A DNA stretch of 17,651 nt from Kocuria sp. p3-SID1428. Its GTDB lineage: Bacteria > Actinomycetota > Actinomycetes > Actinomycetales > Micrococcaceae. Positions 1-6,939 of the stretch are shown piece by piece. How positions within the stretch are numbered: the first letter of the stretch is position 1; every line of letters starts with the position of its first letter. The notes beneath the pieces were generated by a model that saw nothing but the letters and a program-made list of their open reading frames with translations, did not search any database and was not told the DNA's origin. The stretch covers positions 1 through 17,651 of the forward strand of contig NZ_JALXVH010000050.1 of NCBI RefSeq assembly GCF_025149945.1. The letters run 5' to 3'. The translations under genes were made by a program, and so were the position numbers.

Positions 1-6
1 CGCTTG

Positions 7-675
7 TCAGGCCTTGACGGCGCGGCGCACCAGCAGACCAGAGCCTGCCACGGCGCCCAGCGCGAGCACCGAGAGTCCGACGATGCCAGCAGGGTTCGAG
101 TCGGCCTTGACCGGCACACCGGTCTCGGCGGCGCCCGTCGGGACCTGAGTGACCTGGGAGGCCTCTGCGGTGGTGCTGGTGGACTGATCGGCTGCGGTGC
201 TGCTATCGACCGGAGTGGGGAAGGCCGCGGCGTCGCCGCCGTCGAGCTCGCAGCCGATGCCATCCAGGTCACTGTCCAGGTGGGTCCCGTAGCCGGGGGT
301 GCCCGCCGGGATGTTGGAGACGCCGTTGGCGAAGGCCTCCGAGCAGTTGTCCCAGGTCCACGGCTCCACCGCGGCCGGATCGGCTGCGGCGGGGGCCTGC
401 GGGCTGGTCACGCTCGGGGTCTGGGGCGTGCTGGTCGCCGGAGTCCGCTGCGCAGGGCGGTATTCCGGGTTGTCACACCCGTAGCCATCACCGTCTCCGT
501 CGAGGCCCGGGGTGAACCTGGGGTCCGCGCTGGAGATGCGCCACTCCCCGGCCGCGTAGACCTCAGCGCAGTTGTCGAAAGTGCCAGGGGCGGCGACGGC
601 CGGGGCGATGCTCAGACCCGACAGGCCGGTGAGGGCGACGACGGTGGCGCCGGCGCCGGCTGCGAACTTCTTCAT
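7..675 (-). CDS. Secreted two-domain Excalibur calcium-binding protein with C-terminal anchor
   Basis: A 222-residue predicted surface protein. Residues 1-28 form a signal peptide (Met-Lys-Lys, hydrophobic core, Ala-Val-Ala cleavage site). Two Excalibur domains follow, about 33-68 and 108-143. Each starts with an Asn-Cys pair (Cys36, Cys111) and ends in an EF-loop-like Asp-x-Asp-x-Asp-Gly-x-Gly-Cys (Cys67, Cys142). A Thr/Ser/Ala/Pro-rich linker leads to Pro179-x-Gly-x-Ala-x-Thr-Gly186, a hydrophobic segment at about 196-216, and Arg217-Arg218. The family is known for extracellular calcium-binding loops, and the cysteines probably form disulfides. The tail resembles a non-canonical sortase signal; if it is not cleaved it would act as a membrane anchor. 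The ATG at 675 is chosen because GAGGAG precedes it and the signal peptide begins there; an upstream in-frame ATG would add 28 non-signal residues. The next gene upstream encodes a paralogue. The cellular role is unknown. Confidence 0.88.
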   Translation of the reverse strand: MKKFAAGAGATVVALTGLSGLSIAPAVAAPGTFDNCAEVYAAGEWRISSADPRFTPGLDGDGDGYGCDNPEYRPAQRTPATSTPQTPSVTSPQAPAAADPAAVEPWTWDNCSEAFANGVSNIPAGTPGYGTHLDSDLDGIGCELDGGDAAAFPTPVDSSTAADQSTSTTAEASQVTQVPTGAAETGVPVKADSNPAGIVGLSVLALGAVAGSGLLVRRAVKA

Positions 676-815
676 GGGGGGCTCCTCTGGAGTGAGATGA
701 ATGATCATGCCGTCGCAAACGCGAACAACATGCCGAGTCATCTGACCACTGACCAGCATCGCACTTCCAATGTCCCGTCATGGTTTCGTTCTGTGACGCA
801 ACCCACCCGCAGGAA

Positions 816-861
816 GCGGGGGCTCGGTGGGAACGGCGATCCCCAAACGCCGAGCCCCCGC
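816..861 (-). terminator. Strong GC-rich hairpin, probable terminator
   Basis: A perfect 12-bp stem (816-827 pairs with 850-861) encloses a 22-nt loop that can itself pair TGGG with CCCA. It begins 15 nt after the stop codon of the 877-1701 gene. No clear T-run follows, which is common for high-GC actinobacterial terminators. It probably separates the two Excalibur genes into different transcripts. Confidence 0.7.
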
Positions 862-876
862 CAACCTGCCAGCGGA

Positions 877-1701
877 TCAGTGCTGGCGCGCGCGGCGGAT
901 CAGCAGCCCGCCGCCGGCCAGAGCAGCCAGCGCGCCGCCGCCGGCCAGCAGGCCGGTGCGGTTCGGCGACCCGGAGACGCCGGTGTCGGCGCCGCCCACC
1001 GGGACCTCCTCGACCTGCGCGCCTTCGGCGGCCGGAGCAGCAGCGGCGGGCGCCGCTGCAGCCGGAGCCTCGGCCGCGGGGGCTTCGGCAGCGGAAGGCG
1101 CCGGAGCCGGAGCGACCGGCTCGGTCACCAGCGGGGCCTCGTGGATCACACCGGTGAAGGCCGCGTCGTCGTCGCCGTTAGTCTCGCAGGCCATGCCGTC
1201 GCCGTCGATGTCCAGGTGAGGGCCCGTGAACTGCATAAACATCGGGAACGGGTAGGGCCGGCCGCTGATGGCGAAGGCCGTGTCGCAGTTCGGGTAGACG
1301 TAGTCCAGGGCCAGCGGGGGCGCGGCACCCTCCCACGGGTCCAGCGAGATGGCGCGTGCGGCGTCGTCATCGCCGTTGGACTCGCACATGATGCCGTCGC
1401 CGTCGGCATCGAGGATCGACGGCCAGCCCGGCTTGAGGACGTTGTCCTGGTACGGAGTGCCCACGGCATCGGCGCAGGAGACGTTGTTCTCCAGGTCGCG
1501 GGCCCAGTCGGGGATGACGATCTCCTCCGCGGCGGGTGCCGTGGCACCCGACTCGTCGACGAGGCCGTCTTCGAGGGGCGCCTGGACATCTTCGGAGGCA
1601 GCCTCAGCAGGCGCGGGCGCGACGGCCAATGCGGCGGTCATAGTCCAGGCGGAGAGGCCGAGGGTGGCGGCCAGAGCAGTGGTGGCGGTGGTCTTCTTCA
1701 T
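877..1701 (-). CDS. Secreted two-domain Excalibur calcium-binding protein (paralogue) with Ala/Pro stalk
   Basis: A 274-residue predicted surface protein and paralogue of the neighbour at 7-675. The signal peptide covers about 1-35 (Met-Lys-Lys-Thr, cleavage near Ala-Glu-Ala). The first Excalibur domain ends in Asp98-x-Asp-x-Asp-Gly-x-x-Cys106 and the second in Asp164-x-Asp-x-Asp-Gly-x-x-Cys172. Both loops continue into an almost identical Glu-Ser/Thr-Asn-Gly-Asp-Asp-Asp-Ala-Ala sequence, which points to internal duplication. An Ala/Pro-rich stalk (about 200-226, repeated Ala-Pro-Ala-Ala units) would span the cell wall. The C-terminus has Pro234-x-Gly-x-Ala-x-Thr-Gly241, a Gly/Ala/Leu hydrophobic segment and Arg269-Arg270. 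The ATG at 1701 is preferred over an upstream in-frame start at 1809 because the signal peptide starts there and a GGGAG motif lies just upstream. A calcium-dependent surface or wall role is inference. Confidence 0.88.
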   Translation of the reverse strand: MKKTTATTALAATLGLSAWTMTAALAVAPAPAEAASEDVQAPLEDGLVDESGATAPAAEEIVIPDWARDLENNVSCADAVGTPYQDNVLKPGWPSILDADGDGIMCESNGDDDAARAISLDPWEGAAPPLALDYVYPNCDTAFAISGRPYPFPMFMQFTGPHLDIDGDGMACETNGDDDAAFTGVIHEAPLVTEPVAPAPAPSAAEAPAAEAPAAAAPAAAAPAAEGAQVEEVPVGGADTGVSGSPNRTGLLAGGGALAALAGGGLLIRRARQH

Positions 1702-1799
1702 GGCAGAGCTCCCTGTATCTGGTGGGCGAGAGGGGATCTGAAGCTCTGTCGCGGGTGCGGCGGCCTCAGTAGCTGAAGCAAACCACTGTGTGGCCGCAC

Positions 1800-1860
1800 A
1801 TTCGATCACGTTTGCAAAACGATCGCTGTGTGACGCTCACGATTCGATAACAGACGCAAA
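1800..1860. promoter_or_regulatory. Two 19-bp direct repeats spaced 42 bp apart, candidate tandem operator
   Basis: The sequences at 1800-1818 and 1842-1860 both fit ATTCGATnACnnnnGCAAA (14 of 19 positions identical). Their starts are 42 bp apart, almost exactly four helical turns, so bound proteins would sit on the same DNA face. They lie 99-159 bp upstream of the Excalibur start at 1701. A short palindrome, GTGA-CGC-TCAC (1830-1840), lies between them. The binding factor is unknown. Confidence 0.4.
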
Positions 1861-1892
1861 CGCATGGAACCACCCCGCGTCGCGGACGAAGA

Positions 1893-1934
1893 ACGGGCGG
1901 CCCTGTGCGCTGCGCAGCGCACGGGACCGCCCGT
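1893..1934 (-). terminator. Long near-perfect hairpin, probable terminator of the PH-domain gene
   Basis: The centre is a perfect 18-bp palindrome, GTGCGCTGCGCAGCGCAC (1905-1922). It is extended by CCC/GGG and an 8-bp outer stem (1893-1900 with 1927-1934), with only two single-base bulges (T1904 and A1926). On the minus strand it is followed by TCTTC. It lies about 85 nt past the stop codon of the PH-domain gene. Confidence 0.6.
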
Positions 1935-1946
1935 CCTCACCCCTGT

Positions 1947-2002
1947 CGAGTGGTGAGTCAGTTGCGCTGTTCGCATGGTTAGCGCAACTGAGTATCCACT
2001 CG
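1947..2002. repeat. Two-tier stem-loop in the 3' region of the PH-domain gene
   Basis: The inner stem is a perfect 10 bp, CAGTTGCGCT (1959-1968) with AGCGCAACTG (1981-1990), closing a 12-nt loop. The outer stem is 7 bp, CGAGTGG (1947-1953) with CCACTCG (1996-2002). The two are separated by a symmetric 5/5 internal loop. It begins 16 nt after the PH-domain stop codon. It could be a structured 3' RNA, part of a double terminator or a protein-binding site. Confidence 0.55.
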
Positions 2003-2018
2003 GCAATGGGGAAGAGGG

Positions 2019-2369
2019 TCAGACCAGCACGACCTGCGCGATCAGGTTGTCGAGCGCGCGGACGTCGATCCCGCCGCGCAGGTTGAGCTTGAAGATCCCG
2101 GCGCGCGTGTTCAGCGTCAGCTCCGAATCGGCGTCGAACGTGCCGGCGTTCTCCGAGGCCCACGAGACGATCTGCGAGTACGGCAGGGACATGACCTGGA
2201 CCTTGTTGCCGGTCATCCCCTGCACATCGCGCAGGATGAGCCGCTTATTGGTGAACACCGAGCCGTCCCGGAAGGTCGCGAACGCGCACACGGGCTGCTC
2301 TCCCTGGATCAGCAGCGGGAAGATGTCCTGGGGGATCTGGATCTCCCGCATGAACGTGAACTCGGGCAC
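2019..2369 (-). CDS. Bacterial PH-domain (bPH) protein
   Basis: A 116-residue protein made of a single bacterial pleckstrin-homology-like domain. Typical family features are visible: an early Ile-Gln-Gly-Glu segment, then 'FATFRDGSVFTNKRLILRD' (about 30-48), where Phe-Thr-Asn-Lys-Arg-Leu is the hallmark. A Tyr-Ser-Gln-Ile-Val-Ser-Trp strand and a C-terminal helix ending in Asn-Leu-Ile-Ala-Gln-Val follow. There is no signal peptide or membrane segment, so it is probably cytoplasmic. The molecular role of this family is poorly known. I take the GTG at 2369 as start because GAGGAG lies 7 nt upstream; an ATG at 2351 is the alternative. It follows the aminotransferase on the same strand after about 110 nt and may be co-transcribed or independent. 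Confidence 0.8.
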   Translation of the reverse strand: MPEFTFMREIQIPQDIFPLLIQGEQPVCAFATFRDGSVFTNKRLILRDVQGMTGNKVQVMSLPYSQIVSWASENAGTFDADSELTLNTRAGIFKLNLRGGIDVRALDNLIAQVVLV

Positions 2370-2479
2370 CGAACATCTCCTCGCGCATCTGGGCCGGCCC
2401 CGGCAGTGGGACTCTGGGCGCCGTCATCGTCTCATGCAGGGGTGCCCTGTGCTCCAGATGTTGCGGACCGATCCTCGCC

Positions 2480-3685
2480 TCAGCCGCGCCAGCGCCGCAG
2501 CGCCCGCCCGAGCCGCTCGACGCCTTCGTCGATGATCTCCGGCGGGTTCGTCACGTAGGACAGCCGCATGGTCGTGCGGTCCGGGTCGTGGGCGAAGAAC
2601 GACGCCCCCGGCACGAACGCGACGCCCTCCTGCACAGCCATGGGCAGCAGCGCAGTGGTGTCGATCCCGTTGCCGAGCGTGGCCCACAGGAACATCCCGC
2701 CCTCCGGCCGGGTGATCGTGGCGCCCTCCGGGAGGATCGACGGCAGCGCGGCGGCCATCGCATCGCGACGACCCCGGTACAGCGCGGCGACCTCGGCCAC
2801 GTGGCCGTCGACGTCGTAGTGCTCGAGGTAGCGGGCCACCGCCAGCTGATCCACGACCGAGGAGTGCAGCCCCATGGCCTCCTTGGCGATCGACAGCGTG
2901 TTCATGACGGGGCCCTCACCGCGGATCCAGCCCACGCGGATGCCCGGGGACATGATCTTGGACATCGAGTTCAGCAGCAGCGTCTGCCGCGCCATCCCCG
3001 GCAGGGCGGCGATCTGCGGGGCGGTCTCGCCCTCGAAGCGCAGCTCGCCGTACGGGTCGTCCTCGACCAGCGGGGCGCCGGTGCGCAGCAGGACCTCGGC
3101 GATCTCGCGGCGGCGCTGCGCAGGCATGGACACGCCCGACGGGTTCTGGAACGTGGGGATCAGGTAGACGAAGCGCGGGTCGTGCTCGCGGATCAGCTCC
3201 TCGAGCGCCTCCGGCTGGGCGCCGTCGTCGTCGGAGGGGATCCCGATCAGCCGCGCACCGGAGGAGGCGAAGGCCTGGACCGCGGCCAGGTAGGTGGGCC
3301 GCTCGACGAGCACGATGTCCCCGGGGCGCAGCATCGCGTGGCCCACCAGGTAGATGGCCTCCTGCGAGCCCGTGGTGATCTGGATCTGATCGGCCCTCGT
3401 GGGCAGCGTGCGCGAGACGCGGCGGGCCGCCTGCTCGCGCAGCTCCGGCTCCCCCGGGGTCGACGAGTACTGCAGGGCCTTGGCGCCCCGGTTCGCGAAG
3501 ACCCAGTCGAAGCACTCCCGGACGTCGTCGATCTCGAAGGACTCGGCCGCCGGAGCGCCGCCGGCGAAGGAGATGACGCCGGGCACGGAGAGCACGTCCA
3601 GCAGATCTCGCACGGCGGTCGAGGTCATGCCGTCGTAGACGGGCGAGACGGGGAATCCGGTGAAGGGGGAGGACTGATCGGTCAT
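2480..3685 (-). CDS. PLP-dependent aminotransferase, MocR/LysN-like (fold type I)
   Basis: About 401 residues, a complete class I/II aminotransferase without the GntR helix-turn-helix found in MocR regulators. Visible PLP-site features are the Gly-Ser-Gln-Glu-Ala phosphate-binding region (106-110), Tyr132, Asn181 in Gln-Asn-Pro-Ser-Gly, Asp210 and Tyr212 in Glu-Asp-Asp-Pro-Tyr-Gly-Glu-Leu, the Schiff-base lysine Lys243 in 'SMSKIMSPGIRVGW', and substrate-carboxylate Arg250 in the same stretch. This subgroup includes 2-aminoadipate, valine-pyruvate and aromatic aminotransferases, so the substrate cannot be assigned. The start is ambiguous: the ATG at 3685 begins a natural N-terminus but has GGAG only 2 nt away, while an in-frame ATG at 3697 lacks a ribosome site. 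It lies 46 nt downstream of nagA on the same strand, so read-through from the nag operon is possible. Confidence 0.87.
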   Translation of the reverse strand: MTDQSSPFTGFPVSPVYDGMTSTAVRDLLDVLSVPGVISFAGGAPAAESFEIDDVRECFDWVFANRGAKALQYSSTPGEPELREQAARRVSRTLPTRADQIQITTGSQEAIYLVGHAMLRPGDIVLVERPTYLAAVQAFASSGARLIGIPSDDDGAQPEALEELIREHDPRFVYLIPTFQNPSGVSMPAQRRREIAEVLLRTGAPLVEDDPYGELRFEGETAPQIAALPGMARQTLLLNSMSKIMSPGIRVGWIRGEGPVMNTLSIAKEAMGLHSSVVDQLAVARYLEHYDVDGHVAEVAALYRGRRDAMAAALPSILPEGATITRPEGGMFLWATLGNGIDTTALLPMAVQEGVAFVPGASFFAHDPDRTTMRLSYVTNPPEIIDEGVERLGRALRRWRG

Positions 3686-3731
3686 GGCTCCGATCATCCC
3701 ACTGCGCCGGCCGCCTCCGCGCCCGGACCCC

Positions 3732-4868
3732 TCACAGATCGACGCCGCGGCGGATCACCCGCTCGACGACGCCGTCCTGGTCCAGCACCACGAGATCGGC
3801 CCGGGCACCGACCTGGATACGGCCCAGGTCGGGCCGTCCCAGAAGGTCCGCGGGCGCCTGAGAGGCCGCCCGGACGGCGTCGGCGACCTCGATCCCCACT
3901 TCCTGGATCGCGAAGCGCACGGCGCGGTCCAGGCTCAGCGTGGAGCCGGCGATCGCCCCGGTGGAGCGGATGCGGGCCACAGAGTCCACGACGTCGACCT
4001 CGAGCGGCCCCAGGCGGTAGGCACCGTCCGGAGCGGCGGCAGCGGCCATGGCATCGGTGATCAGCAGCCAGGGACCGGCACTGGCCTCGATCGCCATGCG
4101 CAGCACCGCGGACTGGATGTGGACGCCGTCGGCGATCAGCTCGACGCTGACTCGGGGATCGGTGAGCAGGCGCGGGATGGGCCCCGGCGTGCGGTGATGG
4201 ATCGACGGCATTGCGTTGAACAGGTGGGTCGCCACGCTCGCCCCGGCGTCCAGAGCCTGCGCGATGACCGCATCCGCGGCGTCGGTGTGCCCGATCGCTG
4301 CGATCACATCCCGATCATTCAGCAGCCGGATCGCCTCCAGTGCGCCGTCGCGCTCGGGGGCCAGGGTCACCATGCGGACCGTGCCCTGCCCCGCTGCCAG
4401 CAGGCGCTCGAGGTCCTCGGGGCGGGGGTCCTGCAGCAGTCCCGGCTCATGGGCGCCGCAGCGGGCCTCGGCCAGCCACGGCCCCTCCAGGTGGATGCCT
4501 GCCAGCTCGCCCGCCCGCACGAGCGGCACGAGCGCGCGGATCTGCTGCTCGAGGCTGTCGATCGTGTCGGTGACCAGGGAGGCCATCGACGTCGTGGTGC
4601 CCGCCGCCCGATGCGCGACCAGGGCGGCGGCCGCGCCGTCCGTCCCGTCGGCGAAGGCCCCGCCCCCGCCCCCGTGGACGTGCAGGTCCACGAATCCGGG
4701 GGCCAGCAGGCGGTCGCCGAGCTCCTCGACGGGCGCGCCCCCGAGATCAGCAGGCGATGCCCCCTCGAGAACGGAGGAGATCCGCTCCCCGTCGAGCACG
4801 ACCCAGGCCTCGCGGGCGGGACCACTGGGCAGGACGACGGTCGTGGAGTGGAAGATGCGCTCGGTCAT
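3732..4868 (-). CDS. nagA: N-acetylglucosamine-6-phosphate deacetylase
   Basis: A 378-residue amidohydrolase that deacetylates GlcNAc-6-phosphate to GlcN-6-phosphate and acetate in the cytoplasm. The expected metal and active-site residues are present: His63 and His65 in Asp-Leu-His-Val-His-Gly-Gly, Glu128 in His-Leu-Glu-Gly-Pro-Trp, His194 in Gly-His-Thr-Asp, His215 in Ala-Thr-His-Leu-Phe-Asn-Ala-Met, His250 in Asp-Gly-Val-His, and catalytic Asp272 in Thr-Asp-Ala-Met. The length matches the family. Its ATG overlaps the nagB stop codon by 4 nt (ATGA), which indicates translational coupling. It is the last nag gene of the minus-strand arm and supplies the NagB substrate. Confidence 0.96.
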   Translation of the reverse strand: MTERIFHSTTVVLPSGPAREAWVVLDGERISSVLEGASPADLGGAPVEELGDRLLAPGFVDLHVHGGGGGAFADGTDGAAAALVAHRAAGTTTSMASLVTDTIDSLEQQIRALVPLVRAGELAGIHLEGPWLAEARCGAHEPGLLQDPRPEDLERLLAAGQGTVRMVTLAPERDGALEAIRLLNDRDVIAAIGHTDAADAVIAQALDAGASVATHLFNAMPSIHHRTPGPIPRLLTDPRVSVELIADGVHIQSAVLRMAIEASAGPWLLITDAMAAAAAPDGAYRLGPLEVDVVDSVARIRSTGAIAGSTLSLDRAVRFAIQEVGIEVADAVRAASQAPADLLGRPDLGRIQVGARADLVVLDQDGVVERVIRRGVDL

Positions 4869-5617
4869 GCCGAAGAGTCTGCCCTTTCCAGGAGGGAGGC
4901 CGCGGCCCGATCCACGACCACGGTCGTGTGCGGATGGCGCTGCAGCGCGGTGACCGGCCAGCGCTCGGTGACCGGGCCCTCGACCGCCTGGCGGATCGCC
5001 TCCGCCTTCGAGTCCCCGAAGGCCAGCAGGAGCAGCTCGCCCGCCTCCAGGATCGTGGCGATGCCCTGGGTCAGGCAGTGCGTGGGGACCTGCTCGACGT
5101 CGTCATCGAAGAAGCGGGCGTTGTCCTGCCGCGTGCGCGGGGCCAGCTCCATGGGCCGGGTACGCGAATCCAGCGCGGAGCCGGGCTCGTTGAAGCCGAT
5201 GTGCCCGTCCGAGCCCACACCCAGCAGCTGCAGGTCGATCCCGCCGGTGTCGCGGATGGCCCGCTCATAGGCGCGGCACCCGGCTTCGACGTTCTCGGCG
5301 GCACCGTCCAGGCCGCGCACTGCGGCACTCGGCAGGTCGGTTCGCTCAACCACCTCGCGCTCGATCTCCGCCCGGTAGGACCGGGGGTCATCTCTCGGCA
5401 GGCCGAGGTACTCGTCGAGCAGGAAGGCCCGGGTGCGCGCCAGGCTGAGGCTGCCGTCGTCGACCCGGCGGGCCATCTCGTCGTAGACCGGACGTGGGCT
5501 GGAGCCCGTGGCCAGCCCCAGGACCGGACGCTGAGCCCCCGCCACGACGGCCGCCACGGCATCTCCCGCGAGCCGACCCGCGTGCTCGGGCGAATCGACC
5601 ACGACGACCCGCAGCAC
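4865..5617 (-). CDS. nagB: Glucosamine-6-phosphate deaminase
   Basis: A 250-residue isomerase/deaminase that converts GlcN-6-phosphate to fructose-6-phosphate and ammonia, feeding amino sugar into glycolysis. Recognisable features are the phosphate loop Thr-Gly-Ser-Ser-Pro (37-41), Asp68 in Leu-Leu-Asp-Glu-Tyr-Leu-Gly, and 'GVGSDGHIGFNEPGS' (133-147), which supplies Asp137, His139 and Glu144. These match the catalytic Asp72, Asp141, His143 and Glu148 of E. coli NagB. It lacks the longer allosteric C-terminus of the E. coli enzyme. The GTG start at 5617 directly abuts the EIIC stop codon (TGA-GTG, no gap), and its own stop overlaps nagA. EIIC, nagB and nagA are therefore almost certainly one transcript. 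Confidence 0.96.
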   Translation of the reverse strand: MLRVVVVDSPEHAGRLAGDAVAAVVAGAQRPVLGLATGSSPRPVYDEMARRVDDGSLSLARTRAFLLDEYLGLPRDDPRSYRAEIEREVVERTDLPSAAVRGLDGAAENVEAGCRAYERAIRDTGGIDLQLLGVGSDGHIGFNEPGSALDSRTRPMELAPRTRQDNARFFDDDVEQVPTHCLTQGIATILEAGELLLLAFGDSKAEAIRQAVEGPVTERWPVTALQRHPHTTVVVDRAAASLLERADSSA

Positions 5618-6883
5618 TCAGGCCTTCCCCTGCATCTCGGCGTCCACGGACTCGTCCTCGCGGCCCGGGGTGCGCAGGTTCCACTTGCGGATCACGAAGC
5701 GGAAGAGGACGTAGTAGACCACCGCGTAGCCGATGCCGATCAGCGCCAGCAGCAGCGGCTTCTGCGCCCGGCCGAAGTTGATCAGGTAGTCGATCCCGCC
5801 GGCGGAGAAGCTGAACCCCATGTGGATGTCCAGGGCGTTGACCAGGGCCATCGACGTGCCGGTGAGCACGGCGTGGATCAGGTAGAGCGGCCAGGCCACG
5901 AACATGAATGAGAACTCGAGCGGCTCGGTGATGCCGGTGACGAACGCGGTCAGGGCCATCGAGAGCATGATGCCGCCGGTGACCTTCTTCTTCTTCGGCT
6001 TGGCCTCGTGGTAGATCGCCAGGGCCGCTGCGGGCAGGGCGAACATCATGATCGGGAAGAAGCCGGTGGTGAAGATGCCCGCCGAGGGATCACCGGCGAA
6101 GAAGCGGTAGATATCGCCGTGGGCGCCGTCGTACTCGCCGATCTGGAACCACAGGGGGAAGTTCAGAATGTGATGCAGGCCCAGAGGGATCAGCAGCCGG
6201 TTGATGACGCCGTAGATGCCGCCGCCGACGACCGCGTTCTGCGCCACGGCATCGCTGAGCCAGGTGAGGCCGGCGTCGAAGAACGGGTAGACCAGCGCCA
6301 TGACCACGCCCAGGGGCACGCAGATGGCGGCCACGACGATCGGCACGAAGCGGCGCCCGCCGAAGAACCCGAGCCAGTCCGGCAGCTTGATGCGGTGATA
6401 GCGCTCCCACAACTTGGCGGCGATCACGCCGACCAGGATGCCGCCGAGCACGCCGTAGTTGATGACAGGGTCTTCCGCCCCTTCCTCCGGCGCGCCGAGC
6501 ACGATCGGGGCCATGGCATCGAACACGCCGAGCAGCACCAGGTAGCCGACCAGACCGGCCATCGCGGCGGAGCCGTCTCCCTTCTTGGCGAAGCCGAAGG
6601 CCAGCCCCACCGCGAAGAGGTAGCCGAGGTTCGCGAACAGCGCGTCGCCCGCCCCGGCCAGCACCGCAGCCACGCCCAGCAGCAGCTCGCTGTTCTCGAA
6701 CCGACCGATCATGTCGTCCTGGCCCAGCCGCAGCAGGATGCCCGCCGCCGGCAGTGCCGCGATCGGGAGCATGAGGCTGCGCCCGAAGCGCTGTAGCTGC
6801 TGCATGGCCCGCGAGGGCTTCTTCTCGGGCTGGCTCTGCGCCGCCCCGTCGCCGGCCGCGGCCGCCGGATCCACCGTGGACAT
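5618..6883 (-). CDS. PTS N-acetylglucosamine/glucose-family EIIC permease
   Basis: A 421-residue membrane permease of the glucose/GlcNAc PTS superfamily, carried as a stand-alone EIIC domain. A hydrophilic N-terminal segment (about 1-33) precedes roughly ten hydrophobic segments. Family signatures are 'PLGLHHILNFPLWFQIGEY' (233-251, with His237-His238) and Gly-Ile-Thr-Glu-Pro-Leu-Glu-Phe (317-324), which contribute to sugar binding. It transports the sugar while EIIB phosphorylates it, here probably GlcNAc given nagA and nagB downstream; GlcNAc rather than glucose specificity is inferred from context. The ATG at 6883 has a GAGGA ribosome site. Longer in-frame upstream codons overlap the operator and are rejected. 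The PTS is split: EIIB and EIIA lie on the opposite arm across a shared regulatory region. Confidence 0.92.
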   Translation of the reverse strand: MSTVDPAAAAGDGAAQSQPEKKPSRAMQQLQRFGRSLMLPIAALPAAGILLRLGQDDMIGRFENSELLLGVAAVLAGAGDALFANLGYLFAVGLAFGFAKKGDGSAAMAGLVGYLVLLGVFDAMAPIVLGAPEEGAEDPVINYGVLGGILVGVIAAKLWERYHRIKLPDWLGFFGGRRFVPIVVAAICVPLGVVMALVYPFFDAGLTWLSDAVAQNAVVGGGIYGVINRLLIPLGLHHILNFPLWFQIGEYDGAHGDIYRFFAGDPSAGIFTTGFFPIMMFALPAAALAIYHEAKPKKKKVTGGIMLSMALTAFVTGITEPLEFSFMFVAWPLYLIHAVLTGTSMALVNALDIHMGFSFSAGGIDYLINFGRAQKPLLLALIGIGYAVVYYVLFRFVIRKWNLRTPGREDESVDAEMQGKA

Positions 6884-6913
6884 GAGGTTCCTCGCTCCGT
6901 ATCGTTCTGCCCT

Positions 6914-6929
6914 ACTGGTTATGACCAGT
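6914..6929. promoter_or_regulatory. DasR-type operator (dre) palindrome
   Basis: The sequence ACTGGTTATGACCAGT has two perfect 6-bp half-sites (ACTGGT/ACCAGT) around a 4-bp centre. It matches the known DasR-responsive element of streptomycetes, A(C/G)TGGTCTAGACCA(C/G)T. It lies between the divergent EIIC and EIIB arms, 31 nt upstream of the EIIC start and just downstream of its predicted promoter. A DasR-like regulator is encoded at the end of the plus arm. Confidence 0.9.
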
Positions 6930-6939
6930 GATGGATGAC

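Larger units (their letters stand above)
1702..2018. other. 317-nt gene-free regulatory and structured intergenic region
   Basis: No convincing gene lies here. Reading from the Excalibur gene outward, it contains the likely promoter region of the 1701 start, two related 19-bp direct repeats (1800-1818 and 1842-1860), and two large hairpins (1893-1934 and 1947-2002) downstream of the PH-domain gene. The part around 1800-1865 is distinctly less GC-rich than the coding DNA around it, which suits a promoter or operator region. Confidence 0.7.

Noticed and set aside
742..755. Tandem CTGACCA-CTGACCA upstream of the first Excalibur gene, resembling DasR half-sites
   Set aside because: The two copies are direct, not inverted, so they do not form a dre site. 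A 14-bp tandem is too short to claim as an operator.
4..1776. A 590-codon open frame on the plus strand across the Excalibur genes
   Set aside because: It is antisense to two clear secreted proteins, has low-complexity Gly/Arg composition, and shows no motif. Long antisense frames are expected at this GC content.
1787..1800. TGTG...CACA-like sequence resembling a CRP/GlxR site
   Set aside because: The spacing between half-sites is 4 or 6 nt rather than the 8 nt of TGTGA-N6-TCACA, so it does not fit.
2588..5270. Long plus-strand frames over the aminotransferase and nagA/nagB
   Set aside because: The translations are Arg/Gly/Ala/His-rich with no recognisable domain and lie opposite genes with intact catalytic motifs.
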